A DNA stretch of 64,000 nucleotides from Albugo candida (lineage: Eukaryota > Oomycota > Peronosporomycetes > Albuginales > Albuginaceae): the NCBI GenBank assembly GCA_905220665.1, contig CAJNAR010000012.1:1-64000 (forward strand), written 5' to 3'. The notes below the pieces were generated by a model, which saw nothing but the letters and a program-made list of their open reading frames with translations, was not told the DNA's origin and ran no database searches. Made by a program: the position numbers and the translations under genes. Positions within the stretch are counted from its first letter, which is position 1. Each line of letters starts with the position of its first letter. Positions 45,818-57,436 of this stretch are shown one piece after another.

Positions 45818-46393
45818 ATGTCAGAGGATACACAGCGTATGTGGATGTGATCGTTGTCATGCAGAAATGTGATTTGTTTATACATAGTCGAAGTCCCTAT
45901 CGAAGAGCAAACGCACGACGAGGAGAAAGTTGTCGTCACCGAGTCTGAGGATATAACGGATAAGGAGATTGAAAACACCGAGGAAGACAGTAAAGTAAGT
46001 TAAAAAACGCACTTTATGGTCGTCGTATTGAGCTCACGTATCCTAGAATGAAGTCAAGGACATTGATGTAGAAAGCAAGGACCACGAGGAAGTCCCCGCA
46101 GAAGTACAACAAGAAGCACCGGTACTATCGGGATGTTTACTTAATCTTTCCTATACTTACGCCATGTGTAGACACCTGCGGTGGAGAAATTGGCGGAAGA
46201 ACAGCAAGATGATAAAGTCGATGTGGATGGGCTTTCAATTCGTGCATATTTGGAGCAAACCGTGGTCCCAATATTACTACAAGGCATGTCGTCCCTTGTA
46301 AAAGAGCGTCCATCAAATCCAGTCGAATGGCTTGCGGCTTATTTGATCAAAAACAATCCGCAAAGTTGTGATAACACCAATGAAGCCAAGTAA
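45818..46393 (+). CDS. DPY30: DPY30 homologue, COMPASS/SET1 complex subunit, four exons
   Basis: Predicted exons are 45818-45836, 45888-45994, 46047-46121 and 46172-46393 (140 residues). The introns are 51, 52 and 50 nt and begin GTATGT, GTAAGT and GTACTA. The tiny first exon supplies MSEDTQ and joins in phase to an acidic disordered region (about 7-75). The C-terminal DPY-30 motif is clear: [20 protein letters not shown]...[18 protein letters not shown]. In other eukaryotes this helical dimerisation motif binds ASH2 and serves histone H3K4 methylation. The SUMO gene starts 207 bases downstream on the same strand. Confidence 0.88.
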
Positions 46394-46600
46394 CTTGCAA
46401 TATAACATCATAACATTGGCGTGGACCACTTGTATCTCCCTATAATACTAGCTCGTGATGGCTCCGTTGTAATGACATCACGTCAGTTTAATCTAGTCAA
46501 TATAAAAACCATCCGTTTATTGTCATTTTCACATCGTTAGGTACGTCCTTCATTCCTCGCAGCTGTGCTCGCGTTTCTAATTGGTCACATTTGGTAGGTA

Positions 46601-46961
46601 ATGGCGGAAGAAAGCAAAACCGATGCTACCGATGTAAAACCCGACGACAAGAAAAAGAGCGAAGCCATCACGATTCGTGTCAAAGATCAGGTATGTATAC
46701 TTGACATGTATTCACTCCTAATATTGACAAATATACATTTGCATGAAGTCCGGAGAAGAAATGTATTTTAGAGTCAAATTGGTCACGAGAATGGAAAAGG
46801 TTTTTGAGGCGTATGCAGAACGGAAAAATATAGATGTAACAGCCTTACGCTTCCTATTGGACGGAACGCGCATTTGCGGCGATCAAACGCCAAAAATGCT
46901 GGAACTGGAAGATCGGGATCAAATTGACTGTGCTCTCGAGCAAGTTGGTGGTTTAAAATAA
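46601..46961 (+). CDS. SUMO: SUMO, small ubiquitin-like modifier, two exons
   Basis: Exons are 46601-46690 and 46749-46961, giving 100 residues. The intron is 58 nt, with GTATGT at the 5' end and an ATGAAG acceptor. Residues 1-25 are the flexible charged tail. AITIRVKDQ begins the beta-grasp fold. RMEKVFEAYAERKNID, LRFLLDGTRI and MLELEDRDQIDCALEQ are all SUMO-type. The chain ends QVGGLK, so a SUMO protease would remove Leu-Lys to expose the di-Gly (97-98) that is conjugated to target lysines. Position and spacing are normal for the family. Confidence 0.95.
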
Positions 46962-47108
46962 TATTCACATTTTGAACTATACTGTTTCGCATTTGTGAGA
47001 TTTAACTTCATTTTTCTACTCTGGTTTTGTTACTACTGAACGATTCAAGTGTTATATAAACCTAATATAATTTTTGCTCACGCAAATTAAGGTATTTGTC
47101 CTAATAAT

Positions 47109-48680
47109 TCAACTGGTTGACATTTCGGATGCGACATGATGCAATTTGGGCATCATCCCTCCTGCTACTGCGCCTCGAATAATGATGTCAACCCCCCGGG
47201 TACTAAGAAAATTATCTTCCAAACCCAAAAAGCGCATTTGAGGGCAACTCGCGCTTGCCAATACTTTGACCACTGGCGCAACGCAATTGTCTGTGATAAT
47301 GTTCCCACCCACACATAGATACTTGAGCTGCTGGCAGTGTCCTGATAATAATGCCGTCATAATCCGATTGATTCCAGCTTCTCCCACATAATTACGACGT
47401 AAATCTAATCGACTGAGTTTCGGTAAAGAGCCCACACGCAGTAACCACGCAATATCAACTGTACCGACGTCTGAAATTCCATTTCCTCCCAATAAAAGAT
47501 GCTCCAAATCCGGACAGGATCCCTTCACCAACGCCGTACACAGCAGATGCAATGCATTATTCCGACATGTGTTATTGAAAACCGATACTAAACGCATCTC
47601 TTTCAATGCTCGACAAGCGCCCATTTCGATCGATTCCGTTAGATCCATGATCACTTGTTCTCCGATATTTCCATGCGATAAATCCAATTCACTGCATCCC
47701 CAAGCGTGTAAAGCCAATCCAGCTTCCTTTTCGTCACAAACTCTATTCTCGTTGTAAATATGTAATTTTTCCAAATTTGGGTATCGACATAGTAAATTTG
47801 TCGAATTCATTTCAAAACCTCGTTTCAATTGCTTTACTTCGACTTTGAGGGACACGACGCATTTTGGCAATACTCTTTGAGTAAACTTGTTGATCGATAC
47901 GCATTGGATGGTTTGCTTTCCCGATAAAAAACTAAATATATCGTGTAATACATCTTCATTCATGATGAAAAATGACTCTCTCTTCAGCTTTTCTCGCTTC
48001 TCCACAGCAACACGAGGTCGTTTGATATTCAACCTTGTGATTCCAAACTGAGTTCCATATTTCCGCTTTCCCAAAGTCGAATCAATCAATGCTGCACGTT
48101 TCGATGCAGCTGCCTCATGGAAACTCAATGAAACGAGTGACTGTAGTCGTCGTCGTAATGTGTTGAGATCGCGGTACTCATAAAAAGAAGCTGCTCGTGA
48201 GTACAACGAGAGTTCGATTCGTTTAGCCAATGATGGAGCGCGATCGTTACCGTCGAATTGATGTCGACTTGAGGGTGTGTTCTGTAACATTTTACTGCGG
48301 GTAAGTGCGATAATACGTTGTACCATCATTCTTCGTTCTGGAAGATCGGATTGAGATTGCCAGTGTACCAAGTCGGAGGTATACCTTTCAGGAAGTGTTC
48401 CATCTGGGACGGTTGTTGATGTTGGAGAGCCGAAGGCTGGACTTGGCTGAGCTTGAGGGAAAGCGGGAAGATTAGATTCGGATTCCCGTCCTTGTATCCT
48501 AGACTCCGTTCGTATTGTTGATGTATCCACACCAAGTGTTGCCCACGGACTATGTGTTCTGTCTAAGACGCGCGGTGTGGACCCTTCTACAGACATTGTA
48601 GTCGCACTTTTGACCAGGTTGGCTGTATGCGGAGTTATTGTTCCCTGACCGTCGGAAGAGATTGTGCGCGGAGTCAACAT
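47109..48680 (-). CDS. KIX domain, F-box-like and leucine-rich-repeat protein
   Basis: A single-exon gene of 523 residues. Residues 1-100 are Ser/Thr/Pro-rich and probably disordered. Residues 104-185 fit a KIX domain: VHWQSQSDLPERRMMVQRII, then LAKRIELSLYSRAASFYEY and LNTLRRRLQSL. This is the pattern by which coactivators (CBP, MED15) bind activation domains. About 238-275 (FIMNEDVLHDIFSFLSGKQT) is F-box-like. From about 290 to the end there are ribonuclease-inhibitor-type leucine-rich repeats, best seen in LEHLLLGGNGISDVGTVDIAWLL, LSRLDLRRNYVGEAGINRIM and LKYLCVGGNIITDNCV. The domain identities are by eye; the repeats are certain and the KIX is likely. It could be a transcription or ubiquitin-ligase adaptor. 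Confidence 0.75.
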   Translation of the reverse strand: MLTPRTISSDGQGTITPHTANLVKSATTMSVEGSTPRVLDRTHSPWATLGVDTSTIRTESRIQGRESESNLPAFPQAQPSPAFGSPTSTTVPDGTLPERYTSDLVHWQSQSDLPERRMMVQRIIALTRSKMLQNTPSSRHQFDGNDRAPSLAKRIELSLYSRAASFYEYRDLNTLRRRLQSLVSLSFHEAAASKRAALIDSTLGKRKYGTQFGITRLNIKRPRVAVEKREKLKRESFFIMNEDVLHDIFSFLSGKQTIQCVSINKFTQRVLPKCVVSLKVEVKQLKRGFEMNSTNLLCRYPNLEKLHIYNENRVCDEKEAGLALHAWGCSELDLSHGNIGEQVIMDLTESIEMGACRALKEMRLVSVFNNTCRNNALHLLCTALVKGSCPDLEHLLLGGNGISDVGTVDIAWLLRVGSLPKLSRLDLRRNYVGEAGINRIMTALLSGHCQQLKYLCVGGNIITDNCVAPVVKVLASASCPQMRFLGLEDNFLSTRGVDIIIRGAVAGGMMPKLHHVASEMSTS

Positions 48681-50125
48681 GCTGATAATTTTGTTGTACG
48701 AGCGGTGTATTCTTTTCTGTGAAATAAATAAATTTCAGTTGGGGTTGCAGTGGCTAAAAGGTTGTGTGCAGAGATTGTTTTGTTTTTTCTCTGTGGACTA
48801 CGAGAACCGAAGACTCAAAAATGTAAAAAGTTGCAACTTCTCACTCAAAGTTTCAAGTCGTTGAAAGTTCTTCGTGCACTGAATGCCAAACTGGGAGAAG
48901 TAGTAGGAGACGAAGGAAATTCTTTACGTGCTCGAAAGATTGAAAAATTCTGTTTATCTTCCACACGACGTCGCCTGGTCGCGTGAGACGCACGAATGTT
49001 GGGAAAATTTCGTTTCGTTTTTCTTTCTTTTTTTCTCTTTAAGAGGAAAACTGTAACGAAAACTGTTTTTAGATGTGGTTTTGCCTGATGGAAAGATAGG
49101 ATCTGATCGGTAACAAACGGTGTGACAGAAACTGCTTCTTGAGTGGGTAGAAAGAAAGTGAATGAAGATAAAGAAAAACTAAACATATTATCCACAAATG
49201 CCATGTAGAAAAGTCAGCCATCTGGAATTCGCACGATCTGTACCTCTACACTACATCGATACCCCCTTGCCCGTGTGTTGTCACAAGCCTAAAACGTAGC
49301 TGTTGCGTACTTTAACAACATGATTCAGTAAAAGTAGTACGGTAGCATAGTCATTACCGAGGTATACTGATGAAAATTACGGTCTATTCTAAGTATAATG
49401 TCATAAAAATTTCACACCGACGACGAAAAGAGTGGAGCTCATTCGTTGCTGCGAAAAGGTTTTCGGATTGTCCATACGATCCACAGTTAATTTTGGCAGC
49501 CACAAACGCATCTTGCTCAAAATAGCACTCTGTCAGTTTATTTTATAAAAAGATGTTGAATGCAGAAGATGAACAGCTGGTTTTCGCGAAACTAGCAAAC
49601 CCGAACTGAAGGTATATCTTGCCAGCTGTATTTCTTACGCTACTAGGTTTCGTGGTTGCGTTTGGATCATACTCTATTACCAAGCACGTTCCCACGTTAT
49701 TTCATTAATCGAATACTGATTGATTGCCCAAGTTGCCATATCGCTATAATAATAGAGCTCACACGTGAAACGCTTTGAAACAATTCTTATTATACTTACG
49801 ACAAACAGTATTTGTCAAAGACCTGAATTACGGCATAATGAACCTTCGCTCAGCTGCTTGTACATCATCTGGAACCGGGCAAGTTTTCTACACAGTATGT
49901 AAACGCTTGGGTCAATTTGTTTCGACTTTAACGCCATGTGGAAATGAGGTAATCGACAGAGCTTGACTATGATTTGGTAGAAACATGTTTTTTTTGCAAT
50001 AATCTGACTGGAACACGTAACTTTCGACTCAGTCACACAAAAATCTTACAAGGAAATCCTTGGTCAAAGAATCCAGAGGATCGATGCGCCTGTTTGCGTA
50101 GTTTCAAATTTTTCATCTCAGAAGA
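48681..50125. other. Intergenic, no gene recognised
   Basis: Contains CT/AG-rich sequence near 49010-49050 and short ORFs without domains (48845-49204 -, 49775-49966 +). It presumably includes the promoter of the KIX/LRR gene (left) and the 3' region of MPDU1 (right). Confidence 0.45.
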
Positions 50126-51150
50126 TTACAAATCTTTCTTCCTTAGAAGCGCCTTATTCGTAGCGTTCCAATATAGAATCACTTGGAAAACTAATATGCC
50201 ATTCAAACAAATAGCAACCCCGTATCCAGTCAGTTGCAATAGATCGCCGGTTTCCTAACCATGTGGCGAATAAGGAAGCGATTTGCTTACAAACACGGTA
50301 GGTAATTTACCTGCAAAGTGGTGAATAACCGCGCTAAAGATCCGCCAAAATTCAGCAACAGAGTCAAGAATGCCAACTGACCGGTATGACCATGCTTGTA
50401 ATTTGTGTAGACCTACGCACATTTGACCAGTCATCAACATTGATTTAATTACAAATTTACTACCTGAGGAGCACGTGCGAATATGGTGATTGGTATTGCC
50501 GCCGACGGAAGAATCCATTGGTACTGGGACGGTAAATGGTACATGCAAAAAGCTAGCCCTCCCAATAGCATACTGAGCACGCTGCGCTTTGTGATTGAAA
50601 TTCGTGGAACATGAAAAGTGAATATCAATAGCACCAGCAACAAGTTTTGGACGAGAATAACCAGATTTTCACCCCACGTACTGACTGGATACTCACGCAA
50701 TATATTATAAATGGTTCCAGATAGATATAGAATGACCTCAAGATAAAATGATGCAGGTGTTAATCCGGTAACATCCTGAGCTGCAAGGATTTTAACAATT
50801 TGAGGCAACTAACTCAACAAATGTGATGAAATATCTCAGAGGGTGCATTAAGACCTTACCTTGAGTATCAAACTTCCTCCAATGATTGCGAAACCGAGTA
50901 ATTTACTGATGAGAAGTTTGAGGCAGCCAATATGAAAAAAGTTATGCTCCAGAAGAAACGTTGTATAACACTCAGGAGTCAGCATAGTAAGCATAAAATC
51001 ACTTTCGGTCGCATTTGTGAATTTTCTTTGTTGGGGTACAGACTCTGCACTATCGGCACCGTTGGCACTTGACATAAGTAAGGTGAAAAGAAGCAACATT
51101 GCAACGTGATTCTTAAGGTGCATTTTCACTCCGCTTGTGGAGTGGTGCAT
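50126..51150 (-). CDS. MPDU1: MPDU1-like PQ-loop protein (mannose-P-dolichol utilisation), four exons
   Basis: Predicted exons on the minus strand are 51150-50860, 50808-50464, 50412-50311 and 50254-50126 (288 residues; 279 if the ATG at 51123 is used). Introns are 51, 51 and 56 nt and all are phase 0. The family signature is complete: [20 protein letters not shown] with [21 protein letters not shown] (first PQ loop), [10 protein letters not shown] (second PQ loop), [14 protein letters not shown] and [17 protein letters not shown] across the last joins, and [15 protein letters not shown] at the end. It has about seven membrane segments plus a hydrophobic N-terminal stretch ([14 protein letters not shown]). 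In animals it is required in the endoplasmic reticulum for use of dolichol-phosphate sugars in N-glycan and GPI assembly. Confidence 0.92.
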
Positions 51151-51412
51151 TCGAGTATCCAGAATGGCACCCTGTGTGGGTTTCCACCAATCAAGAATTA
51201 AGATTTAAATCAACGAATCTGAGAGGTTCTGATGAGGTTTAAGAGGTCGACATAACAAAAAAGTAGCGATGTAATATGGAGGTATATAGACATCATTTGG
51301 TTCTTCAAAGTAAAGTATAAATGCATTGAATGTAGTATAGGTTCCAATCGAAAACATCAGATTCTATTGGCTAATCAAGTACCAAATTTCAACCAATCTA
51401 TAACAAGAAAAT

Positions 51413-51753
51413 ATGGTGTGGAATCGATTGCGGTTTCCGAATATGGCGATTACTTTCATGGGCAAAAATCCTCGGAACAAATCTCATTCAAATCAATATG
51501 TATTTAGAACAGAGCCCAACTATACAAAGCACGATATCAAAGAGTACCTCACCAAAGTGTACAATTTACCAGTCATCAAAGTCGCGACCATGAACTACGA
51601 AGGTACAAAGCTTATGGTACTCTACAAGCCTCCACTTCATGTCTTGTCGTAGGTAAATTCAAGCGAGCTTTTGGAGGGCGGTATGTGTACAAAGAAAAAA
51701 ACTGGAAGAAGGCGATCGTGACGATCAAAGAATCGAGTAATGTATCACTATAG
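51413..51753 (+). CDS. MRPL23: Mitochondrial ribosomal protein uL23m, two exons
   Basis: Exons are 51413-51602 and 51653-51753, giving 96 residues. The 50-nt intron (GTACAA...GTCGTAG) restores the conserved join NYEGKFKRAFGGRYVYKEK. Without splicing the frame ends at 51652 in a non-family sequence. The RTEPNYTKHDIKEYLTKVYNLPVIKVATMNYEG part followed by KKAIVTIKE is typical of L23 proteins, which line the peptide exit tunnel of the large subunit. The short N-terminal extension and the sequence type point to the mitochondrial form. It is divergent from MPDU1 (262 bases) and convergent with NAC-beta (123 bases). Confidence 0.85.
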
Positions 51754-51876
51754 TAATTTCAGCAATTATGTTGCTGCAATTTGCAATATCTTACAATGTG
51801 ATAGACTAAGAATGGATTTTGATGCAAACACTAAGTCGGCAATTTGAATTGTGATTCTTTTTATTCCTGACAAGAT

Positions 51877-52424
51877 CTAATCTTGCTCGCTAACATCCTC
51901 GAAATTGTCGACGAGATCGGGTACATCGTCATCATCTTCTTCCTCGATCGTAGCGTGTTTTTGCTGACTTTTTTGGGCCGTGTTAAACGATTCCGCGATT
52001 TGTTTCAAGTTGGCGAGATTATCAGGTCCCAATTGATTAATGATTCCTGGTAAGAGCTCCTGCAGCGTCTTCGTCTGACTGTGACCGCAGATTGCATACG
52101 TGTTGGACGCAATTGAAGCTTTGACTTTGGGACTGGCGAAATGGATCACTTGTCCGTCCATTTTAAATAAATTCACTTCTTCCACGCCGGGAATATTGGT
52201 CACACCTAGTTTTTTCAAAGTTGCATCCAACTTTTTATCATCCGTCGTATTATTTTTGTGAGCTGCTTTTTTCTTCCGACGAACGGATCCTTTGCCACCA
52301 GTTCGAACCTATCAAAAGAATTGGTCGTGTGAAATTGAGTACGATTATTACACAAATAGCATTCACGTGCCTCGCCGAATTTGGCCGCTAATCGTTGCCG
52401 AGCAATTGCGATTTCGTCTTCCAT
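51877..52424 (-). CDS. BTF3: Nascent polypeptide-associated complex subunit beta (BTF3), two exons
   Basis: Exons are 52424-52371 and 52308-51877 (161 residues). Exon 1 encodes MEDEIAIARQRLAAKFGE. Exon 2 begins VRTGGKGSVRRKKKAAHKN, the ribosome-binding basic stretch of NAC-beta. The NAC domain follows (LKKLGVTNIPGVEEVNLF, VIHFASPKVKASIASNTYAICG, LLPGIINQLG), and the acidic tail ends DDDDVPDLVDNFEDVSEQD. Frame and family conservation put the 62-nt intron between GAG and GTTCGA, so the donor is GC (GCACGT) instead of GT. NAC binds nascent chains at the ribosome exit and controls their targeting. Confidence 0.92.
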
Positions 52425-52664
52425 CTAGTAGATCATAATAAGTTCAAACATCAAAAATAGCGTTGCAATCGCGTGAGAAACCTGAATTCTCGATACTTTT
52501 TAATCACACAAAAAGCGCCGGCCGACAGCTCCAATGACTCAGTCTAGACCCTTTTTGAATGTTACATTAGTAGCCCCTATCACCCGCACTTAAGAAAAGC
52601 CCTGGGAGCCAATGATATTTTACTCGTAATACTCTTTATTCTCTCAATTTGAACTTGATTCAAA

Positions 52665-53825
52665 CTATTCTTGTTTTTTAGTCTTACTTTTCTTTTGTTT
52701 TTTACCAGTCATTGGTTCCTCTGTGTCGCTGTCGTAAGATGATTGGCCAATCTGATAGTCCGGGTAACATTCCTCATACTGTTCTGCCGCACTCATTTCG
52801 GCATCGTTACGTTGACGTTTATTTTGCGCTTTGATCACATTCACCAAGCTTTCTCTCCATGCCAACTCTCCCTCTATCTCTTCTTCATGTTCCTTCTCGG
52901 CTGCAGCAGTGATAGAAGCACTCAAATTTGAAAAATAGTTCCCGGAGCCGTCGCCATCCTTAACCTCTTTTTGAAATAAACTAGGAAAGGCATTGGAGTC
53001 CCTCCGATCAACTGGAATGTACTCACCAATATTCGGGAAGATATCCTCATCGTCTTGTTCACTCAACGACACCGTTTCCTTCGGATTCGCATGCAAAGAA
53101 TCATCTTGGGTATCTATTGGCGGCGGATTTGAAACAATTCTATTCTTTTTGATGTTGCGGTGATTCCGGATAGCCTCGCCAACTTGTTCCATAATTGTAT
53201 CGGACACAAATCCACTCAGATACGTCTCACGTTCACACGCTTCGGTGCTCTTGCGCACGATCGTAGGAGTGCTCTCATAGGCTTTCGAAGTGACTTCAAA
53301 TTTGTACGACATCCTTCCGGGTCGGAAATCATGACTGCATTCTTCATCATGCAAATACGCTTGCTCTAGCGCGTGAAAGAGAATAAGTTTTCCAGCAGGC
53401 GAGTGAATGGTGACATCTGATTTGTTATTAACCGCCTGTGCTTCTTTGGCCTCTTTTAAAGCTTTCTTTATTTTTTGCAGCGTACTTTGCACATCAATTT
53501 CCTTTTCGCGAGTCTCTTGAACACGCTCCGTCACTAAATCCGGAATAAAGGAATCGCCTGCGTCAGAGTGCTTGCTTAAATCGGTCTCACGCGGTATTCT
53601 TTGGCGACGTTCAGCGGCACGATCGCGGTATTTGGTGCTGGGCTCTTCGGATACCCTTGAGGTGGCGCTTTTTTTCAATGTGCGCTTCTCGCTGGCCCGC
53701 TTTAGCTTCGTTTTGAGCCAACGCTTCTCTTTTTTTATCTGCTTATCAATTTCTTTAACCTCTTTCAAATCGCTTTCCGTCAATGCGCGTGCACCTCCAA
53801 ACGTTCGGACAGAGTCATTCTCCAT
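52665..53825 (-). CDS. IK: Spliceosomal protein RED/IK
   Basis: A single-exon gene of 386 residues. It has the RED_N hallmark KYRDRAAERRQRIP near 65-78, followed by HDFRPGRMSYKF, YLSGFVSDTIMEQVGEAI, EDIFPNIGEYIPVDRR, GNYFSNL and, near the end, AEQYEECYPDYQIG. These occur in this order in RED (IK, SMU2), which pairs with SMU1 in the spliceosomal B complex and helps activate splicing of short introns in other organisms. Lys/Glu-rich coiled regions flank the motifs, and the tail is Lys-rich (a nuclear signal). Family members are often longer and carry RED repeats, which are not seen here. Confidence 0.9.
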   Translation of the reverse strand: MENDSVRTFGGARALTESDLKEVKEIDKQIKKEKRWLKTKLKRASEKRTLKKSATSRVSEEPSTKYRDRAAERRQRIPRETDLSKHSDAGDSFIPDLVTERVQETREKEIDVQSTLQKIKKALKEAKEAQAVNNKSDVTIHSPAGKLILFHALEQAYLHDEECSHDFRPGRMSYKFEVTSKAYESTPTIVRKSTEACERETYLSGFVSDTIMEQVGEAIRNHRNIKKNRIVSNPPPIDTQDDSLHANPKETVSLSEQDDEDIFPNIGEYIPVDRRDSNAFPSLFQKEVKDGDGSGNYFSNLSASITAAAEKEHEEEIEGELAWRESLVNVIKAQNKRQRNDAEMSAAEQYEECYPDYQIGQSSYDSDTEEPMTGKKQKKSKTKKQE

Positions 53826-53956
53826 GACAGGAGTGCTAGAATTGTTAATAACAGAAACTTTGAGGCTAAAATGGAAATTGAAAACGGGAAGGATAGTTTA
53901 TTTGGAAACACGTCAGCACTCACGCCCGCTTTATTGTACTTGAAGCTGCGTGGACA

Positions 53957-54430
53957 TTAGAATCCTAATCCAGTAAGCCATTGTCGAAGATCAAGCAGAT
54001 GATCTCCTACGACTTCCAGTCTTCCCGGACGCGCGAGGACGGTTTTACCGCCACAAACTTTCGACATCTCCGCCTGCAGTTCTCCTTCGTGACCATCGTA
54101 TCGACGTAAAATTGTTAGAACACGCGTTCGTCCATTGCGATAGTCACGGTATACTGGTAGTTGCAATCCTTTAGCTGTCCGCTTTACGCTGAATGGAAGT
54201 CCAGGCAATGGGCTCTCGGGCGCTGGCGACCAACCATTGAAACTGACTTTTTCAGGAATGTATGTCGGCTCATACTTTAACGACGGAACTTCCTGTTCCG
54301 CTTTTGGACACGTCCGTTCGATGAATCGCATAAATGCAGGATGACGTGTCTTACGCCGAATTTGGCGATTGCTGTGCACTCGTTGAGCATGCGTAGAGAG
54401 TATGACCGCCTTCCGCAGCAAGTCCAACAT
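53957..54430 (-). CDS. MRPL49: Mitochondrial ribosomal protein mL49 (Img2 family)
   Basis: 157 residues, one exon. The basic N terminus (MLDLLRKAVILSTHAQRVHSNR) looks like a mitochondrial targeting sequence. The family core follows: YEPTYIPEKVSFNGWSPAP, the hallmark LQLPVYRDYRNGRTRVLTILRRYDG, then LQAEMSKVCGG and a C-terminal beta strand with VVGDHLLDLRQWLTGLGF. The hallmark matches mL49/Img2, a large-subunit protein. The ATG lies only 16 bases past the stop codon of the upstream UMP synthase gene on the same strand, so its promoter or 5' leader must lie inside that gene. Confidence 0.9.
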   Translation of the reverse strand: MLDLLRKAVILSTHAQRVHSNRQIRRKTRHPAFMRFIERTCPKAEQEVPSLKYEPTYIPEKVSFNGWSPAPESPLPGLPFSVKRTAKGLQLPVYRDYRNGRTRVLTILRRYDGHEGELQAEMSKVCGGKTVLARPGRLEVVGDHLLDLRQWLTGLGF

Positions 54431-54446
54431 AACTGTTCATATACTG

Positions 54447-56110
<1,664 letters not shown>

Positions 56111-56545
56111 TTTGTTCGATGCAATATAATCAATATTGATTGGGCGAAAAAAGGCCAATTGGATGGAGGTGAAGACTACGATTAGCTCTGTAATTAAACC
56201 CGAGCTTAAGTTATAAAGCTGTCACACAACGTATAAGCCATCTCCATCAATTGGGACGTCGGACAACTTTCGTTGTGATATATTTGATGCTCAAAAGCTG
56301 AAATGGCTCAATGGCTCTGCACGTCGAGTACCATCTCACTTTTACGACAGAAATTCGCAATGATTGCTGCACAAGCTGTATCCCATTAACCTCCAAAGTT
56401 GGGATGCGGGATGTTGCATATTTAAGTGTGCAGATAGTGTGTGGATTAAAGAATAGTCATTTGATCTGATTAATGTTTATCATTATATATCTTGACATCT
56501 AAAAAAAGGTCGTAGTGTTAGTTGAGCTTTCTATATCCTGGTCTT

Positions 56546-57436
56546 TTATTCAACGGAATGAAGTTCAAACTTCAACGGTTTAGGGGGCAGATAATTATAT
56601 TCCGGCTCTGAAAGCAAGGGAAAGCGGTCACCGCATGCATCATTACAATCGAAATTCTTTGGACGCAACACGTTGACCCATAGGCAGTTCGTCTTCGCAT
56701 CAGAGTAAAAAACCTCACAGTACTTGAATATACACTTGGCACATTCAATGGAACCATCGTACTGAGCACGGACGACTTGGGCTGCTTGAGTGGTAAGAAC
56801 CTGAGTATTTTTGAGCGGCTCTATAAAAATTTTTTGCTCACTTGCAGGGCGGAGCATCACCAAAGTACATGATTTTTCTGGTATTTGTACACACTCCGAG
56901 TGAATTGAAGATATCTCTACGATCGATTTCGAGACTTTGAAAATAGTGGATAAAGAGGCCGAGTGCTTCTCGTGTCCGTCGAGTTTAGAGCACTTGATGC
57001 ACTCATCACGTTTATCTTGTTTGTAAGTGATGATGACGATCTTTTCTGATTCTGGATACTCCTGATTGGTATCAGCTTGCACCAGTTGTTTGCCATAGTC
57101 CAGTGAAGTCCTGAAAATGACTTGATCACCTAATTTTGAGGGTTGGCTTATTTTTAGTGCACAATTTGGTATATTTGATACATCACTGGAAAAATCCATT
57201 AAGTGTCTAGAAATCTGAACAATGACGCTCGCTGTGTTTTGGACAACCTGAATTGGCTGTAATCTTCTGACACCAGCGTCGATAATAGCATCATAGCAGG
57301 TATGGAGCTCACCATTCGCCGTTATGTAGATCTCGTACGTATTGTATGTTCCACACTGCACGAAATGCAGCCGACACCAAAGCCATGCGCTAAGTTGCGT
57401 AGTCACAAAATACCATGTTCGTAGTCTCGCCACCAT
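56546..57436 (-). CDS. Cysteine-rich unknown protein, possibly secreted
   Basis: An intact ORF of 296 residues with no family I recognise. It has about 15 cysteines, several in close pairs (CIKCSKL near 147-153 and ECAKCIFKYC near 235-244, then CNDACG near 274-279). The N terminus (MVARLRTWYFVTTQLSAWLWCRLHFVQC) is basic and then hydrophobic, which could be a signal peptide, although Arg and His interrupt the hydrophobic run. The remainder looks like a folded beta-rich domain with no membrane segment. Its base composition is like that of the neighbouring genes. No oomycete RXLR or CHXC motif is evident at the N terminus. Confidence 0.6.
   Translation of the reverse strand: MVARLRTWYFVTTQLSAWLWCRLHFVQCGTYNTYEIYITANGELHTCYDAIIDAGVRRLQPIQVVQNTASVIVQISRHLMDFSSDVSNIPNCALKISQPSKLGDQVIFRTSLDYGKQLVQADTNQEYPESEKIVIITYKQDKRDECIKCSKLDGHEKHSASLSTIFKVSKSIVEISSIHSECVQIPEKSCTLVMLRPASEQKIFIEPLKNTQVLTTQAAQVVRAQYDGSIECAKCIFKYCEVFYSDAKTNCLWVNVLRPKNFDCNDACGDRFPLLSEPEYNYLPPKPLKFELHSVE

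Noticed and set aside
49775..50258. Plus-strand ORFs downstream of MPDU1
   Set aside because: The second is largely antisense to MPDU1 exon 4. Neither has a domain.
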